Below, one piece after another: positions 31,903-40,541 of a stretch of 40,810 nt of DNA. The stretch covers positions 1 to 40,810 of the forward strand of contig CANRHU010000028.1 in NCBI GenBank assembly GCA_947630485.1, in the 5' to 3' direction. Source of the DNA: an uncultured Lachnospiraceae bacterium (GTDB taxonomy: Bacteria > Bacillota > Clostridia > Lachnospirales > Lachnospiraceae). Within the stretch, counting starts at the first letter, position 1; the number at the start of each line of letters is the position of its first letter. A program made the translations under genes and the position numbers. A model generated the notes under the pieces. The model ran no database searches and was not told the DNA's origin. It saw nothing but the letters and a program-made list of their open reading frames with translations.

Positions 31903-31949
31903 GCCGGGGCAGGCTCCCGAAGTCCCCCCGGACTGCCTTTGCGTCCGGC
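31903..31949 (-). promoter_or_regulatory. Structured GC-rich leader of fucO
   Basis: In an otherwise AT-rich 170-base gap this stretch can fold with an outer GCCGG/CCGGC pairing, an inner GGCAG/CTGCC pairing and an alternative CCGGAC/GTCCGG hairpin. Mutually exclusive pairings suggest a regulatory leader. I could not match it to a known riboswitch class. Confidence 0.35.
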
Positions 31950-31976
31950 CTATAGGATAATTCTACCAAAATTTCC

Positions 31977-32016
31977 TTAAAAAGAAAAGTGGCGAACGCA
32001 ATTTGTCCGCCACTTT
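31977..32016 (-). terminator. Terminator of the ctpA-like gene
   Basis: Nine-base arms AAAGTGGCG (31986-31994) and complement (32008-32016), 13-base loop, followed on the minus strand by TCTTTTT. It ends the PucR-ftsEX-ctpA run. Confidence 0.75.
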
Positions 32017-32043
32017 ATAAATACTTTATAAATATTTCAGTTA

Positions 32044-33387
32044 TCAATCCTCAAGCGCCTCAATGGCCGCCGCCAGCTGATTGTCCTCGTCGAGTTCCAC
32101 CACGGCTTCATTTTTCAGTTCCTCATCAAGCTCCACCACCACGTCCGGCGTAACGCCGACCTCATGGATGCAGACGCCGCTTGGAATATAATAGCGGGAT
32201 GTCGTCAGCTTGATCGCGGTCCCATCGCCAAGCGGGATCAGGTTCTGCACAATGCCTTTACCGAAGGTCTGCGTTCCCACCACCGTCGCGACGCCGTAAT
32301 CCTGCAAAGCCCCGGTAAACAGCTCTGACGCGCTGGCCGAATTGCCGTTAACCAGAACCGCAATCGGAATATCCAGCTCGTGGCCGTCCGCACGCGGATA
32401 GCCGGGCGTCGCATAGCCGTAGTCATTCTTCACTTTGATCTGTCCGTCCTCACAGTAGAAATGATCGCCCTTTCCGTTCTTGTCCTCCGTATAGATCAGA
32501 AGGCCGTCCATCTTATCCTCCGGAAGCACGTACGCCATCATCTCCACGGCCGTATCCAGCACGCCGCCCGGATTATCGCGCAGGTCAATGACCAGCTTTT
32601 TCATCCCCTGACGTGTCAGGGAATCGACGGCTTCTTTGAACTGACCGCCCGTGACCGCGTCAAACTGCATCACATAGATATAGCCGATCTGATCCTCCAG
32701 CATCTGGTACTCCACAGACGGTACCTCCACATGACGCCTCTCCACCCGAACCTCCACCTCCTCGGAGGCCTCGCCGCGCAGAACCGTGAGATTCACAAAC
32801 GTGCCCTCCTCGCCGCGGATATCCTCCTGGACCAGCAGATCCAGATCCTTGCCGGTCACCGGCTCATCTTCCACCTTATAGAGAATATCTCCCGGAAGCA
32901 GCCCCGCCTCGTAGGCCGGCGCATCCTTAAACACCCGGACGATCGTGATAATCCCCGTTTTGATTTCCTGCTGCACCATCGCGCCGATGCCGCAATATTC
33001 TCCCTCCGTGTCTTCCATGAAGGCCTCATAATCGTCCTCATTAAAATAGCCGGCGTAGGGATCGTCGAGCCCGTACATAAGGCCGACGTAGATTCCGTCC
33101 TCCACCTTCTGCGGATCTTCGTCATACAGATAGTACATATCCACGATGCTCTGGATATACTCCATCTTCTCGCCGATCTCCTCCAGATTCAGCTCCCCGT
33201 CTGCCTCCTGAAGCCCGCCGTCCGAAGAATCCTCCGCCTGCAGCTGCGCCTGATTATCAATCACCGCCCGGCCGATCAGGAAAATCCCGGCGGATACCCC
33301 CACTACGATCAGCCCCACAAACGCCATGACCAGGGCGCCCACCAGGACGCCCTTCCAAAACTTATTTTTCGATTCGCCATTATCCAT
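32044..33387 (-). CDS. S41 family C-terminal processing protease
   Basis: Membrane-anchored serine protease of the CtpA/CtpB/Prc type, 447 residues. One N-terminal membrane segment (about 12-40), an acidic linker, a PDZ domain (about 105-195) that binds substrate C termini, and the S41 catalytic core. The core shows NGNSASASELF (Ser nucleophile) and TFGKGIVQ (general-base Lys), so it should be active outside the membrane. Distance to ftsX is 94 bases. The order ftsE-ftsX-ctp is common in Clostridia and points to control of cell-wall hydrolases at division. Often an EnvC-like M23 protein lies between ftsX and ctp; none does here. ATG with AGGAGA 11 bases upstream. Confidence 0.93.
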   Translation of the reverse strand: MDNGESKNKFWKGVLVGALVMAFVGLIVVGVSAGIFLIGRAVIDNQAQLQAEDSSDGGLQEADGELNLEEIGEKMEYIQSIVDMYYLYDEDPQKVEDGIYVGLMYGLDDPYAGYFNEDDYEAFMEDTEGEYCGIGAMVQQEIKTGIITIVRVFKDAPAYEAGLLPGDILYKVEDEPVTGKDLDLLVQEDIRGEEGTFVNLTVLRGEASEEVEVRVERRHVEVPSVEYQMLEDQIGYIYVMQFDAVTGGQFKEAVDSLTRQGMKKLVIDLRDNPGGVLDTAVEMMAYVLPEDKMDGLLIYTEDKNGKGDHFYCEDGQIKVKNDYGYATPGYPRADGHELDIPIAVLVNGNSASASELFTGALQDYGVATVVGTQTFGKGIVQNLIPLGDGTAIKLTTSRYYIPSGVCIHEVGVTPDVVVELDEELKNEAVVELDEDNQLAAAIEALED

Positions 33388-33481
33388 AACCGATCACGTC
33401 TCCTGTCACAACCGCAGCGGCCGTCCTGCCGCCGGCTGAAAGGTCTAAAAGTATACTATATCGTATCCAGATTCTGTCACA

Positions 33482-34379
33482 TTATACGCGCAGATGCTTC
33501 TGAATCGTGAAGAAACTGGCAAAGAAGCCAATCCCCAGGCCAAGCAGCATTGCCGCTGCCGCCATGTACGGAAAAATCGTCTCCAGCGGCAGGAACTGAA
33601 AAATTCCCGACAGGATCTGGAAGCGCGCCTCCACATAGCCGATCGCCTGATGATACAGATAAAACATAACGGCAAGCGGAATGATTGCTCCCATCAGTCC
33701 AATGATCACGCCCTCCACCACGAAAGGCGCCCGGATCATTCCGTTGGTTGCGCCGATATACCGCATGATCTGGTTCTCATTCTTGCGGAACGCCGCCGTC
33801 ACATTGATCGTGTTGCTGATCAAAAATACAGACACGGCCAGCAGCACGCCGATGATCACAACCGACAGCAGTCCGACCACCGTATTAAAACTGGTCAGGC
33901 CCGCGGCCGCGCTGTTGGAATAATTGACGCGGCGTACGCCGTTCAAATCCTGCAGATACGCCACAAACTGATCCTGCTTGGAAATATCGTTCAGAAAGAT
34001 CTGGTAAGACGAGGAACCCGCCATCGGGTTGTCCTCCTCAAACCCCTGGGCCAGTTCCTCCAGCCCCTCGAAGTAATCTTCCTTCATCATCTCCCAGGCC
34101 GCTTCCTCCGAGATGAACTCCATGGACGCCACTTCCGGACGCCGCGCGATCTCGCTTCCGATTGCCTGAATCTGACCTACATTCAGGTCTTCATCAAAGA
34201 ATACGGTGATGCCGACCGTCGTCTCTGCCAGATGCACGACATGCTGAACGTTCACCATAATGCTGAAAAACATGCAGAAAAGGAATATACATGCGGCAAT
34301 CGTGGCCACCGACGCAAGGGAAAACCAGATATTCCTGCATATATTCCTTACACCCTGCTTCACGCAGTACCAAAATGTG

Positions 34380-34390
<11 letters not shown>
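33482..34390 (-). CDS. ftsX: Cell division protein FtsX
   Basis: Membrane partner of FtsE that transmits ATPase cycles to extracellular peptidoglycan hydrolases. 302 residues, four membrane segments: one after the cytoplasmic start (VATIAACIFLFCMFFSIMV), then three in the C-terminal half (VVGLLSVVIIGVLLAVSVFLI, the region near GVIIGLMGAIIP, and the final MAAAAMLLGLGIGFFASFF). Between the first and second is the extracellular domain (about 50-170) that contacts hydrolase activators. The start overlaps ftsE by 11 bases, giving coupled synthesis. Confidence 0.96.
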
Positions 34391-35105
<715 letters not shown>

Positions 35106-35121
35106 CTGTCTATTAGGCCCC

Positions 35122-36210
35122 TTAGAAATCAGAATTTTCCATATATTTCATATATTTGACGACCATAAGGGCAATTTTGAAGGTGATGGCGTCCTCAAAA
35201 ATGCGCAGATCCAGGCCGGTGCTCTTCTGCAGCTTGTCCAGACGGTAAACCAGCGTGTTGCGGTGGATATAAAGCTGTCTGGAAGTCTCGGAAACATTCA
35301 GGCTGTTCTCGAAGAATTTGTTGATCGTCGTCAGCGTCTCATCGTCAAATTCATCCGGGGACTTGCCGTCAAAGATTTCCTTAATAAACATGCGGCACAG
35401 CGGCAGCGGCAGCTGATAGATCAGGCGGCCGATTCCCAGCTTATTGTACGCGTTCACATTCTTATCGCTGTAGAAGATCTTGCCGACATCCAGGGCCATC
35501 TTCGCTTCCTTATAGGAGCGGGAAACTTCCTTAATATCATTCACAACCGTTCCGAAAGCGACATGAACCTTGGTCATCGCCTCTGTATTCAGCATATCCA
35601 AAATCACATTGGCCGTGCGCTCCAAATCATCGTAGGTCTCTCCCTGTTTCACCTCACGGACCACAATGATATTCTTCTCATCCACAGCGGTGATGAAATC
35701 CTTGGTTTTCGCCGCAAACAGACTGCGGACGGTCTCCAGCGCATTCGCATCCTTCTCGTTCTTCGTCTCGATAATATAGACGACCCGCTTCACATTGGTC
35801 TCAATGTGGAGCTTCTTCGCCCGGTTATAGATATCTACCAGAAGCAGATTATCCAGAAGAAGGTTCTTGATGAAATTATCCTTGTCAAAGCGCTCCTTAT
35901 AAGCTATCAGCAGATTCTGAATCTGAAACGCCGCCAGCTTGCCTACCATATATACGTCTTCACTGCCGCCCTTGGCAAGCAGGATGTACTCCAACTGATG
36001 CTCATCGAACACCTTAAAAAACTGATAGCCCTGAATCACCTGGCTGTCGGCCGGCGATTCCGCGAACATGAGGATAGCCGCCTCGTCCTGCGCCGGATCC
36101 GGGAAGGTAGTGGCCAGCGTCTTGCCCTCCGTATCACAGATGCAGAGATCGATCCTGCTGATCGACTTCAGTCCGTCAATGGTGGTTTGAAGTATCTGAT
36201 TCGAAATCAT
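35122..36210 (-). CDS. PucR/CdaR-type transcriptional regulator
   Basis: A 362-residue regulator. The C terminus is the PucR-type helix-turn-helix (HTH_30): FFENSLNVSETSRQLYIHRNTLVYRLDKL, then a last helix ending in VVKYMKYMENSDF. The middle (about 130-280) resembles the degenerate GGDEF-like CdaR domain (VRSLFAAKTKDFITAVDEKNIIVVRE). The N terminus starts with a possible sensory domain (LCICDTEGKTLATTF). Start: ATG at 36210 with GAGAGG 5 bases upstream, rather than the ATG at 36243. Family members sense sugar acids, purines or amino acids; the ligand here is unknown. It is the first gene of a run with ftsE, ftsX and ctp, an unusual partner for division genes. Confidence 0.88.
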   Translation of the reverse strand: MISNQILQTTIDGLKSISRIDLCICDTEGKTLATTFPDPAQDEAAILMFAESPADSQVIQGYQFFKVFDEHQLEYILLAKGGSEDVYMVGKLAAFQIQNLLIAYKERFDKDNFIKNLLLDNLLLVDIYNRAKKLHIETNVKRVVYIIETKNEKDANALETVRSLFAAKTKDFITAVDEKNIIVVREVKQGETYDDLERTANVILDMLNTEAMTKVHVAFGTVVNDIKEVSRSYKEAKMALDVGKIFYSDKNVNAYNKLGIGRLIYQLPLPLCRMFIKEIFDGKSPDEFDDETLTTINKFFENSLNVSETSRQLYIHRNTLVYRLDKLQKSTGLDLRIFEDAITFKIALMVVKYMKYMENSDF

Positions 36211-36248
36211 GGTATCCTCTCTCCTTTTCGTAAATTTACCCATATACT

Positions 36249-36277
36249 ATCTTAAAGCAAATACACACAAAATGCAA
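36249..36277 (-). promoter_or_regulatory. Promoter of PucR-ftsEX-ctp run
   Basis: Minus strand -35 TTGCAT (36277-36272), 17-base spacer, -10 TAAGAT (36254-36249), 39 bases before the ATG. Confidence 0.7.
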
Positions 36278-36344
36278 GAACTTTCCAGAAGCCTTCACAG
36301 AAAAAACACGGTTTTCGCCGGCACCCTGCCCGCATGGAAATAAT

Positions 36345-36377
36345 AAAAGAAAGCGTACCGCGATGGGTACGCTTTCT
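36345..36377 (-). terminator. msmX terminator
   Basis: Twelve-base perfect arms AGAAAGCGTACC (36348-36359) and complement (36366-36377), 6-base loop, then TTTTATTATTT on the minus strand. It lies 22 bases after the msmX stop. Confidence 0.85.
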
Positions 36378-36398
36378 GCATTCTCTTAAGACTCAGAA

Positions 36399-37511
36399 CT
36401 AGTTGACAATTACCAGCTCGGTATCCTTATCGAAGATATGGATCTTGTCAACATCCAGGGCCAGCTTCACAACACTGCCAACTCTCGCGGTGGTTCTCGG
36501 ATTCACGCTGGCGGTGAAGTTGGAATCGACTACGTCGAAGTACAGGTTAACGATGGAGCCCAGAAGCTCGTATACACGAACAGTCGCCTCGATGACGCTC
36601 TTCGGGGACTTCTGCAGCCACAGCTCGTCGTCATGCAGATCCTCAGGACGGATGCCCAGGGTAACGGTCTTGCCAACATAACCCTTCGCTTCCAGAGCCT
36701 TCGCCTTCTCAGCCGGCAGAGTGATCTTATGTCCGCCAAAGCTCAGAACTACATCGTTGCCTTCCTTGGAAGCAGCGGCATCAACCATGTTCATCTGCGG
36801 AGCGCCGATGAATCCGGCCACGAACTTGTTGCCGGGCTTGTCGTACAGATTCTGCGGAGTATCAACCTGCTGGATAACGCCATCCTTCATAACAACGATC
36901 CTGGTACCAAGGGTCATAGCCTCAGTCTGGTCATGGGTTACGTAGATGATGGTCGCCTGCAGTCTCTGATGCAGCTTGGAAATCTCAATACGCATCTGGC
37001 CTCTCAGCTTCGCATCCAGATTGGACAGCGGCTCGTCCATAAGGAATACCTTCGGGCTACGAACAATTGCACGTCCCATTGCAACACGCTGTCTCTGACC
37101 ACCGGACAGAGCCTTCGGCTTACGGTCTAACAGATGCTCCAGGTCAAGGATTCTGGCTGCCTCATGAACCAGCTTGTCGATCTCCTGCTTCGGGGTCTTG
37201 CGCAATTTCAGACCGAATGCCATGTTGTCATACACGGACATATGCGGATACAGAGCGTAGTTCTGGAAAACCATGGCAATGTCTCTGTCCTTCGGCTCCA
37301 CATCATTAACCAGCTTGCCATCAATGTACAGCTCGCCGGAAGAGATGTCTTCCAGTCCAGCGATCATACGCAGAGTAGTGGACTTACCACAACCGGAAGG
37401 GCCTACGAAGATGATAAACTCTTTGTCAGCAATCTCCAGATTGAAATCCTTTACCGCAACGAAGCCGTTGGGGTACGCCTTTGTAATGTTCTTCAGTGAC
37501 AGACTTGACAT
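36399..37511 (-). CDS. msmX: Multi-sugar ABC transporter ATPase (MsmX/UgpC)
   Basis: CUT1-class ATPase that powers several sugar importers in Firmicutes, 370 residues. Walker [11 protein letters not shown]-loop [20 protein letters not shown], signature [15 protein letters not shown], Walker [17 protein letters not shown], switch THDQTEAM, and a C-terminal MOP/TOBE regulatory region (about 240-370) with GIRPEDL. AGAGGAGG precedes the ATG. It stands alone with its own terminator, as msmX usually does, separate from any permease. The permease pair at 28377-30284 has no ATPase, so this protein is the obvious candidate to energise it. Confidence 0.95.
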   Translation of the reverse strand: MSSLSLKNITKAYPNGFVAVKDFNLEIADKEFIIFVGPSGCGKSTTLRMIAGLEDISSGELYIDGKLVNDVEPKDRDIAMVFQNYALYPHMSVYDNMAFGLKLRKTPKQEIDKLVHEAARILDLEHLLDRKPKALSGGQRQRVAMGRAIVRSPKVFLMDEPLSNLDAKLRGQMRIEISKLHQRLQATIIYVTHDQTEAMTLGTRIVVMKDGVIQQVDTPQNLYDKPGNKFVAGFIGAPQMNMVDAAASKEGNDVVLSFGGHKITLPAEKAKALEAKGYVGKTVTLGIRPEDLHDDELWLQKSPKSVIEATVRVYELLGSIVNLYFDVVDSNFTASVNPRTTARVGSVVKLALDVDKIHIFDKDTELVIVN

Positions 37512-37726
37512 AGCAAATATCCTCCTCTTATGAGTAAATATAATATGGGTGGGACGCGAAGCATCTGTCCCTCATAAAACTTCTAGAGATATCATACACG
37601 AAACAGAAATTTTTTACCATATTGCAAATTACCAAAAAAAATTTTTCTAATTTGTCTAATCTGCATATTCTTACGATAATTTCACCGAAATTCCAAAATA
37701 CGTTTCCAAACATCCGGGGATTTCGG

Positions 37727-38569
37727 TCAATATTCAATAAAGCCCTCTCCAAGCACTTCACGGACGTCGCTCATTATGACGAACGCCTTCGGATCCATTT
37801 CCCAGACCAGCTCGCGGATACGGACAATCTCCTTGCGGGAAACCACACAGAACAGCATCTTCTTCTCCTGTCCGGAGTACATCCCGATGGCCGGAACCGC
37901 CGTCACGCCGCGCTCCAGCCGGTAGAGAATCGCCTGCGCGATCTCGTCGCTCCGGTCCGAAATGATCAGCGCCTGCTTGGAAAACTTCATGCCCTCCAGG
38001 ATTCCGTCCGAAACCTTGGATACCATAAAAATAGCGATACAGGCGTAGAGCGCGCTGGTAACGCCGAACACCCCCGCGCCCACCAGAACCACCAGTCCGT
38101 CCAGGACCTGCATAATCTGCGCGATGGAATAATGCCCAAGCTTCCGCCGCATCAGGGCCGCCAGCATATCGGTGCCGCCCGTGGTGGCCTGCATCAGGAA
38201 AACAAGCCCGGTTCCCAGGCCCGACACCATACCTCCGAAAAGTCCTGCCAGCAGCATGTCGTCAGTAACCACATGCAGCTCCGGAATCACATAAAGCGAC
38301 AAAGACAGCGCGGCCGTAGCCACGGCGGTACGTTTGATAAAGGTAAATCCCTGCAGCCGCCACGCGGCCAGAAACAGCGGAATATTTAAAACCGTGTTTG
38401 TAAGCCAAAGGGGAATATCGGTATAATTTTTCACAATAATGGCGAGGCCGGACACGCCGCCCGTAACCAGCCCCACCGGATCATACATATTTTTAATGGC
38501 AAACCCCATGATGAAGGCACCGACAACGATCAGCAAGTAGTCGACGTAAACCGGACGGTTCTTGAACAT
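37727..38569 (-). CDS. YitT family membrane protein (DUF2179)
   Basis: A 280-residue member of the YitT family: a membrane part of five or six helices (YLLIVVGAFIMGFAIKNMYDPVGLVTGG at the start, which is also the YitT signature) and a C-terminal soluble DUF2179 domain (KKMLFCVVSRKEIVRIRELVWEMDPKAFVIMSDVREVLGEGF). The transported or sensed compound is not known for the family. It starts 3 bases after the cvfB stop, in an operon with cvfB and the thioesterase. Confidence 0.92.
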   Translation of the reverse strand: MFKNRPVYVDYLLIVVGAFIMGFAIKNMYDPVGLVTGGVSGLAIIVKNYTDIPLWLTNTVLNIPLFLAAWRLQGFTFIKRTAVATAALSLSLYVIPELHVVTDDMLLAGLFGGMVSGLGTGLVFLMQATTGGTDMLAALMRRKLGHYSIAQIMQVLDGLVVLVGAGVFGVTSALYACIAIFMVSKVSDGILEGMKFSKQALIISDRSDEIAQAILYRLERGVTAVPAIGMYSGQEKKMLFCVVSRKEIVRIRELVWEMDPKAFVIMSDVREVLGEGFIEY

Positions 38570-38572
38570 AGG

Positions 38573-39406
38573 CTATACCTTTTCAATGGAATGATCCGTG
38601 ATCCGGATCTTTCCCTCCTTGAGAAGGTGCCCGACAGCCCGCTTAAACGCGTTCTTGCTCAGACAGAATTCCTCCCGGATCTTCTCCGGCGACGCCTTGT
38701 CAGTGAAGGGGAGCACGCCGCCGCGCGCCTCGACAGCCTCCCAGACCAGCTGAGCATCGGTATCCAGCTGGATATAAGATTTCTCACGCGGGCTCAAATC
38801 CAGCTTACCGTCCGGGCGCACCTTCAGCACACGCGCCTCCACCACGTCTCCCGGCCGGATGCCGCCATAGAGCTCCTTTTCCGGAATCATACCGTAATAC
38901 CGATTATCAACCGCAACGAAGGCCCCCAGGCGCTCATTGATCTCATAAACGGTTCCCGTCACTTTGTCGTCCTTCTTGTAGGGGGAATCACCGCTCATAT
39001 AGCGGTATACGTTCATCGTGGCCGCCAAACGGCTCGATTTATCCCGGTAAACGGCCACAAGGCACTCCTCGCCCGCCTGTACCGGGTGGTTCTGTTCCTT
39101 AAACGGAAGCAGAAGATCCTTCTCAAGTCCCATATCCAGAAATGCGCCGATCTTCCCTACTTCCTTCACCCTCAGCACGCCGACCTCCCCCACCGCCAGA
39201 AGCGGCCTGCGCGTCGTGGCAATCAGCCGGTCCGAAGAATCCCTGTAAATAAAGACGGTCAGTTTATCACCGATCTTGGTTCCCTCCGGCACCTGCTTTT
39301 TCGGCAGGAGCACTGCTGCCTCATCATCGCCCGCTTCGCTCAAGAAAACGCCAAAGCTCTTCTCTCTTGCGACTACCAGTTCCTGCATCTTTCCTAACTC
39401 GATCAT
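38573..39406 (-). CDS. cvfB: CvfB-type S1 RNA-binding protein
   Basis: A 277-residue protein of the CvfB/YitL family: tandem S1-like OB domains (about 1-60, 65-130 with GEVGVLRVKEVGKIGAFLDMG, and 140-210 with VTGTVYEINERLGAFVAV) and a C-terminal winged helix (PEKIREEFCLSKNAFKRAVGHLLKEGKI). Family members bind RNA and affect virulence or global gene expression in staphylococci; the role in Clostridia is unclear. The start is the ATG at 39406 with GGAGGAG upstream, not the out-of-family extension to 39526. It lies between the thioesterase (31 bases upstream) and yitT (3 bases downstream). Confidence 0.92.
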   Translation of the reverse strand: MIELGKMQELVVAREKSFGVFLSEAGDDEAAVLLPKKQVPEGTKIGDKLTVFIYRDSSDRLIATTRRPLLAVGEVGVLRVKEVGKIGAFLDMGLEKDLLLPFKEQNHPVQAGEECLVAVYRDKSSRLAATMNVYRYMSGDSPYKKDDKVTGTVYEINERLGAFVAVDNRYYGMIPEKELYGGIRPGDVVEARVLKVRPDGKLDLSPREKSYIQLDTDAQLVWEAVEARGGVLPFTDKASPEKIREEFCLSKNAFKRAVGHLLKEGKIRITDHSIEKV

Positions 39407-39437
39407 AACTCCTCCGGCGGCTGTGAAAATGCCGCCC

Positions 39438-40148
39438 TTACTCCTCCCGCAGCCACACGATGGCGTGGGGGCTTCCCGCGCTGTCACACAGCGCCACAAC
39501 ATATCCTTCCTGAATGCGGCTGACACGCGGAATCATACAATCCCCCAAAAAAGCCGCCTTCTTATATTCAACCCGCAGTTCCGCTACCCGGATCTCCTCG
39601 GGAAGCGCCTCCCGGGCGATCTCCACGTACTTTGCATTGTTGACGTGATGATTGGTGTCCAGATGGTGTCTGGCCACAGTAACTGGCTGACCGGTCTCAT
39701 ACGCGTCCGGCAGCGCGATGCGGCGGGGCGCGTACTCCATGGGAATCCGCTCCTGAAGCGCCCCGTAACCGCGGATATTCTCCTCCCCGGCGCGTATGGG
39801 ACGCCCCGCCTGCGTATCGTACAGAAACCAGATGGAATTGGCCCGAACCATATAACTGCCGGCCGCATCCCGGATAAAGAAATTGCGGTATCCGTAAATT
39901 CCCTTAAAATCGTAAGGCCACGTGCCAATCACAATCTCGTCGCCCAGCTTCGGATAACGGTCAATGATAATCTGCCAGGAGGAGAGCCACCAGGCCTGAT
40001 GGTGCGCGTTCAGATACGCCAGCCCCAGACCGATGGATTCCGACTGAAAGGTCGAGCAGTCCTGAAGATAATTGATAATGCCGGTAAGGGATAAACACCC
40101 CTGCTGATCCGTCTCGCTGTACCTGACACGGCTCTGAAACTGATACAT
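39438..40148 (-). CDS. Acyl-ACP thioesterase
   Basis: Hydrolyses acyl-ACP to free fatty acid and ends fatty acid elongation. 236 residues, two hot-dog domains of the FatA/FatB-like PF01643 family. The N-terminal domain carries RYSETDQQGCLSLTGIINYLQDC. The C-terminal domain has RHHLDTNHHVNNAKYVEIA, which supplies the Asp/Asn/His catalytic residues. The ATG at 40148 is chosen with GGAAGGTG upstream; a GTG at 40160 is an alternative. It is the first gene of the thioesterase-cvfB-yitT operon, behind a clear promoter. Confidence 0.93.
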   Translation of the reverse strand: MYQFQSRVRYSETDQQGCLSLTGIINYLQDCSTFQSESIGLGLAYLNAHHQAWWLSSWQIIIDRYPKLGDEIVIGTWPYDFKGIYGYRNFFIRDAAGSYMVRANSIWFLYDTQAGRPIRAGEENIRGYGALQERIPMEYAPRRIALPDAYETGQPVTVARHHLDTNHHVNNAKYVEIAREALPEEIRVAELRVEYKKAAFLGDCMIPRVSRIQEGYVVALCDSAGSPHAIVWLREE

Positions 40149-40234
40149 AAACAATGTCACCTTCCGTTTCCCGATGGGACAGTCCTTCTCTCCAAGGCTT
40201 TCAGCCTTCTCTAAAGGGCCGTTCCCTCCTTATT

Positions 40235-40263
40235 ATCATATATCATTTTACCTTTAACTTCAA
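40235..40263 (-). promoter_or_regulatory. Thioesterase operon promoter
   Basis: Minus strand -35 TTGAAG (40263-40258), 17-base spacer, -10 TATGAT (40240-40235). The leader of about 80 bases contains a small AAGGCT-GAA-AGCCTT hairpin. Confidence 0.7.
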
Positions 40264-40344
40264 TAGCCGAATGATGGTTATTTTCTATGGGGCCTACGAA
40301 AAATTTAAAGCCTGTCCTCCATAGTTTTACAGTTTTTCAGATAG

Positions 40345-40372
40345 AAAACCCCGGAAGATCTCTCTTCCGGGG
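40345..40372 (-). terminator. tRNA terminator
   Basis: Ten-base perfect arms CCCCGGAAGA (40349-40358) and complement (40363-40372), loop of 4, then four T on the minus strand (40348-40345). It begins 10 bases after the tRNA-like 3' end. Confidence 0.85.
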
Positions 40373-40381
40373 TCTCATTCG

Positions 40382-40451
40382 CTGGGCTAGAAGGATTCGA
40401 ACCTTCACAATGACGGAGTCAGAGTCCGTTATTTCATGGCCCGATTGCCCA
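40382..40451 (-). tRNA. tRNA-Gln(CUG)-like, abnormal D-arm
   Basis: Seventy bases. The anticodon arm (ACGGA-CTCTGAC-TCCGT, anticodon CTG), T-arm (GAAGG-TTCGAAT-CCTTC) and 3' acceptor strand TAGCCCA with discriminator G are canonical for tRNA-Gln. No CCA is encoded. The 5' acceptor strand TGGGCAA pairs except for one A-A mismatch. The segment between it and the anticodon arm is about four bases short and cannot form a D-stem; the GG of the D-loop is missing. So this is either a damaged or variant tRNA or, as I think at least as likely, the displaced 3' half of a tRNA-Gln gene joined to foreign DNA. The native-looking terminator downstream supports descent from a real gene. Confidence 0.55.
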
Positions 40452-40487
40452 GCATTTTCCAGGATTTCCCACGACGCTTGAATTAAA

Positions 40488-40508
40488 TTGACCTATCAAT
40501 TGACCTAT
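40488..40508. repeat. Direct repeats near tRNA, possible integrase arm sites
   Basis: TTGACCTAT occurs at 40488-40496 and 40500-40508, 12-base period, about 40 bases upstream of the tRNA-like 5' end. Short direct repeats at this place resemble arm-type sites of tyrosine integrases. No integrase gene is visible in the remaining 300 bases. Confidence 0.4.
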
Positions 40509-40541
40509 TTTTCTATGAGAACTTATCCAGCCCTAAAATGA

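Noticed and set aside
31903-31949. Cyclic-di-GMP (GEMM) riboswitch, prompted by GGACGCAAAGG in the fucO leader
   Set aside because: Only one short segment resembles the GEMM core; the second hairpin with its tetraloop receptor and the partner stem are absent and the element is too short.
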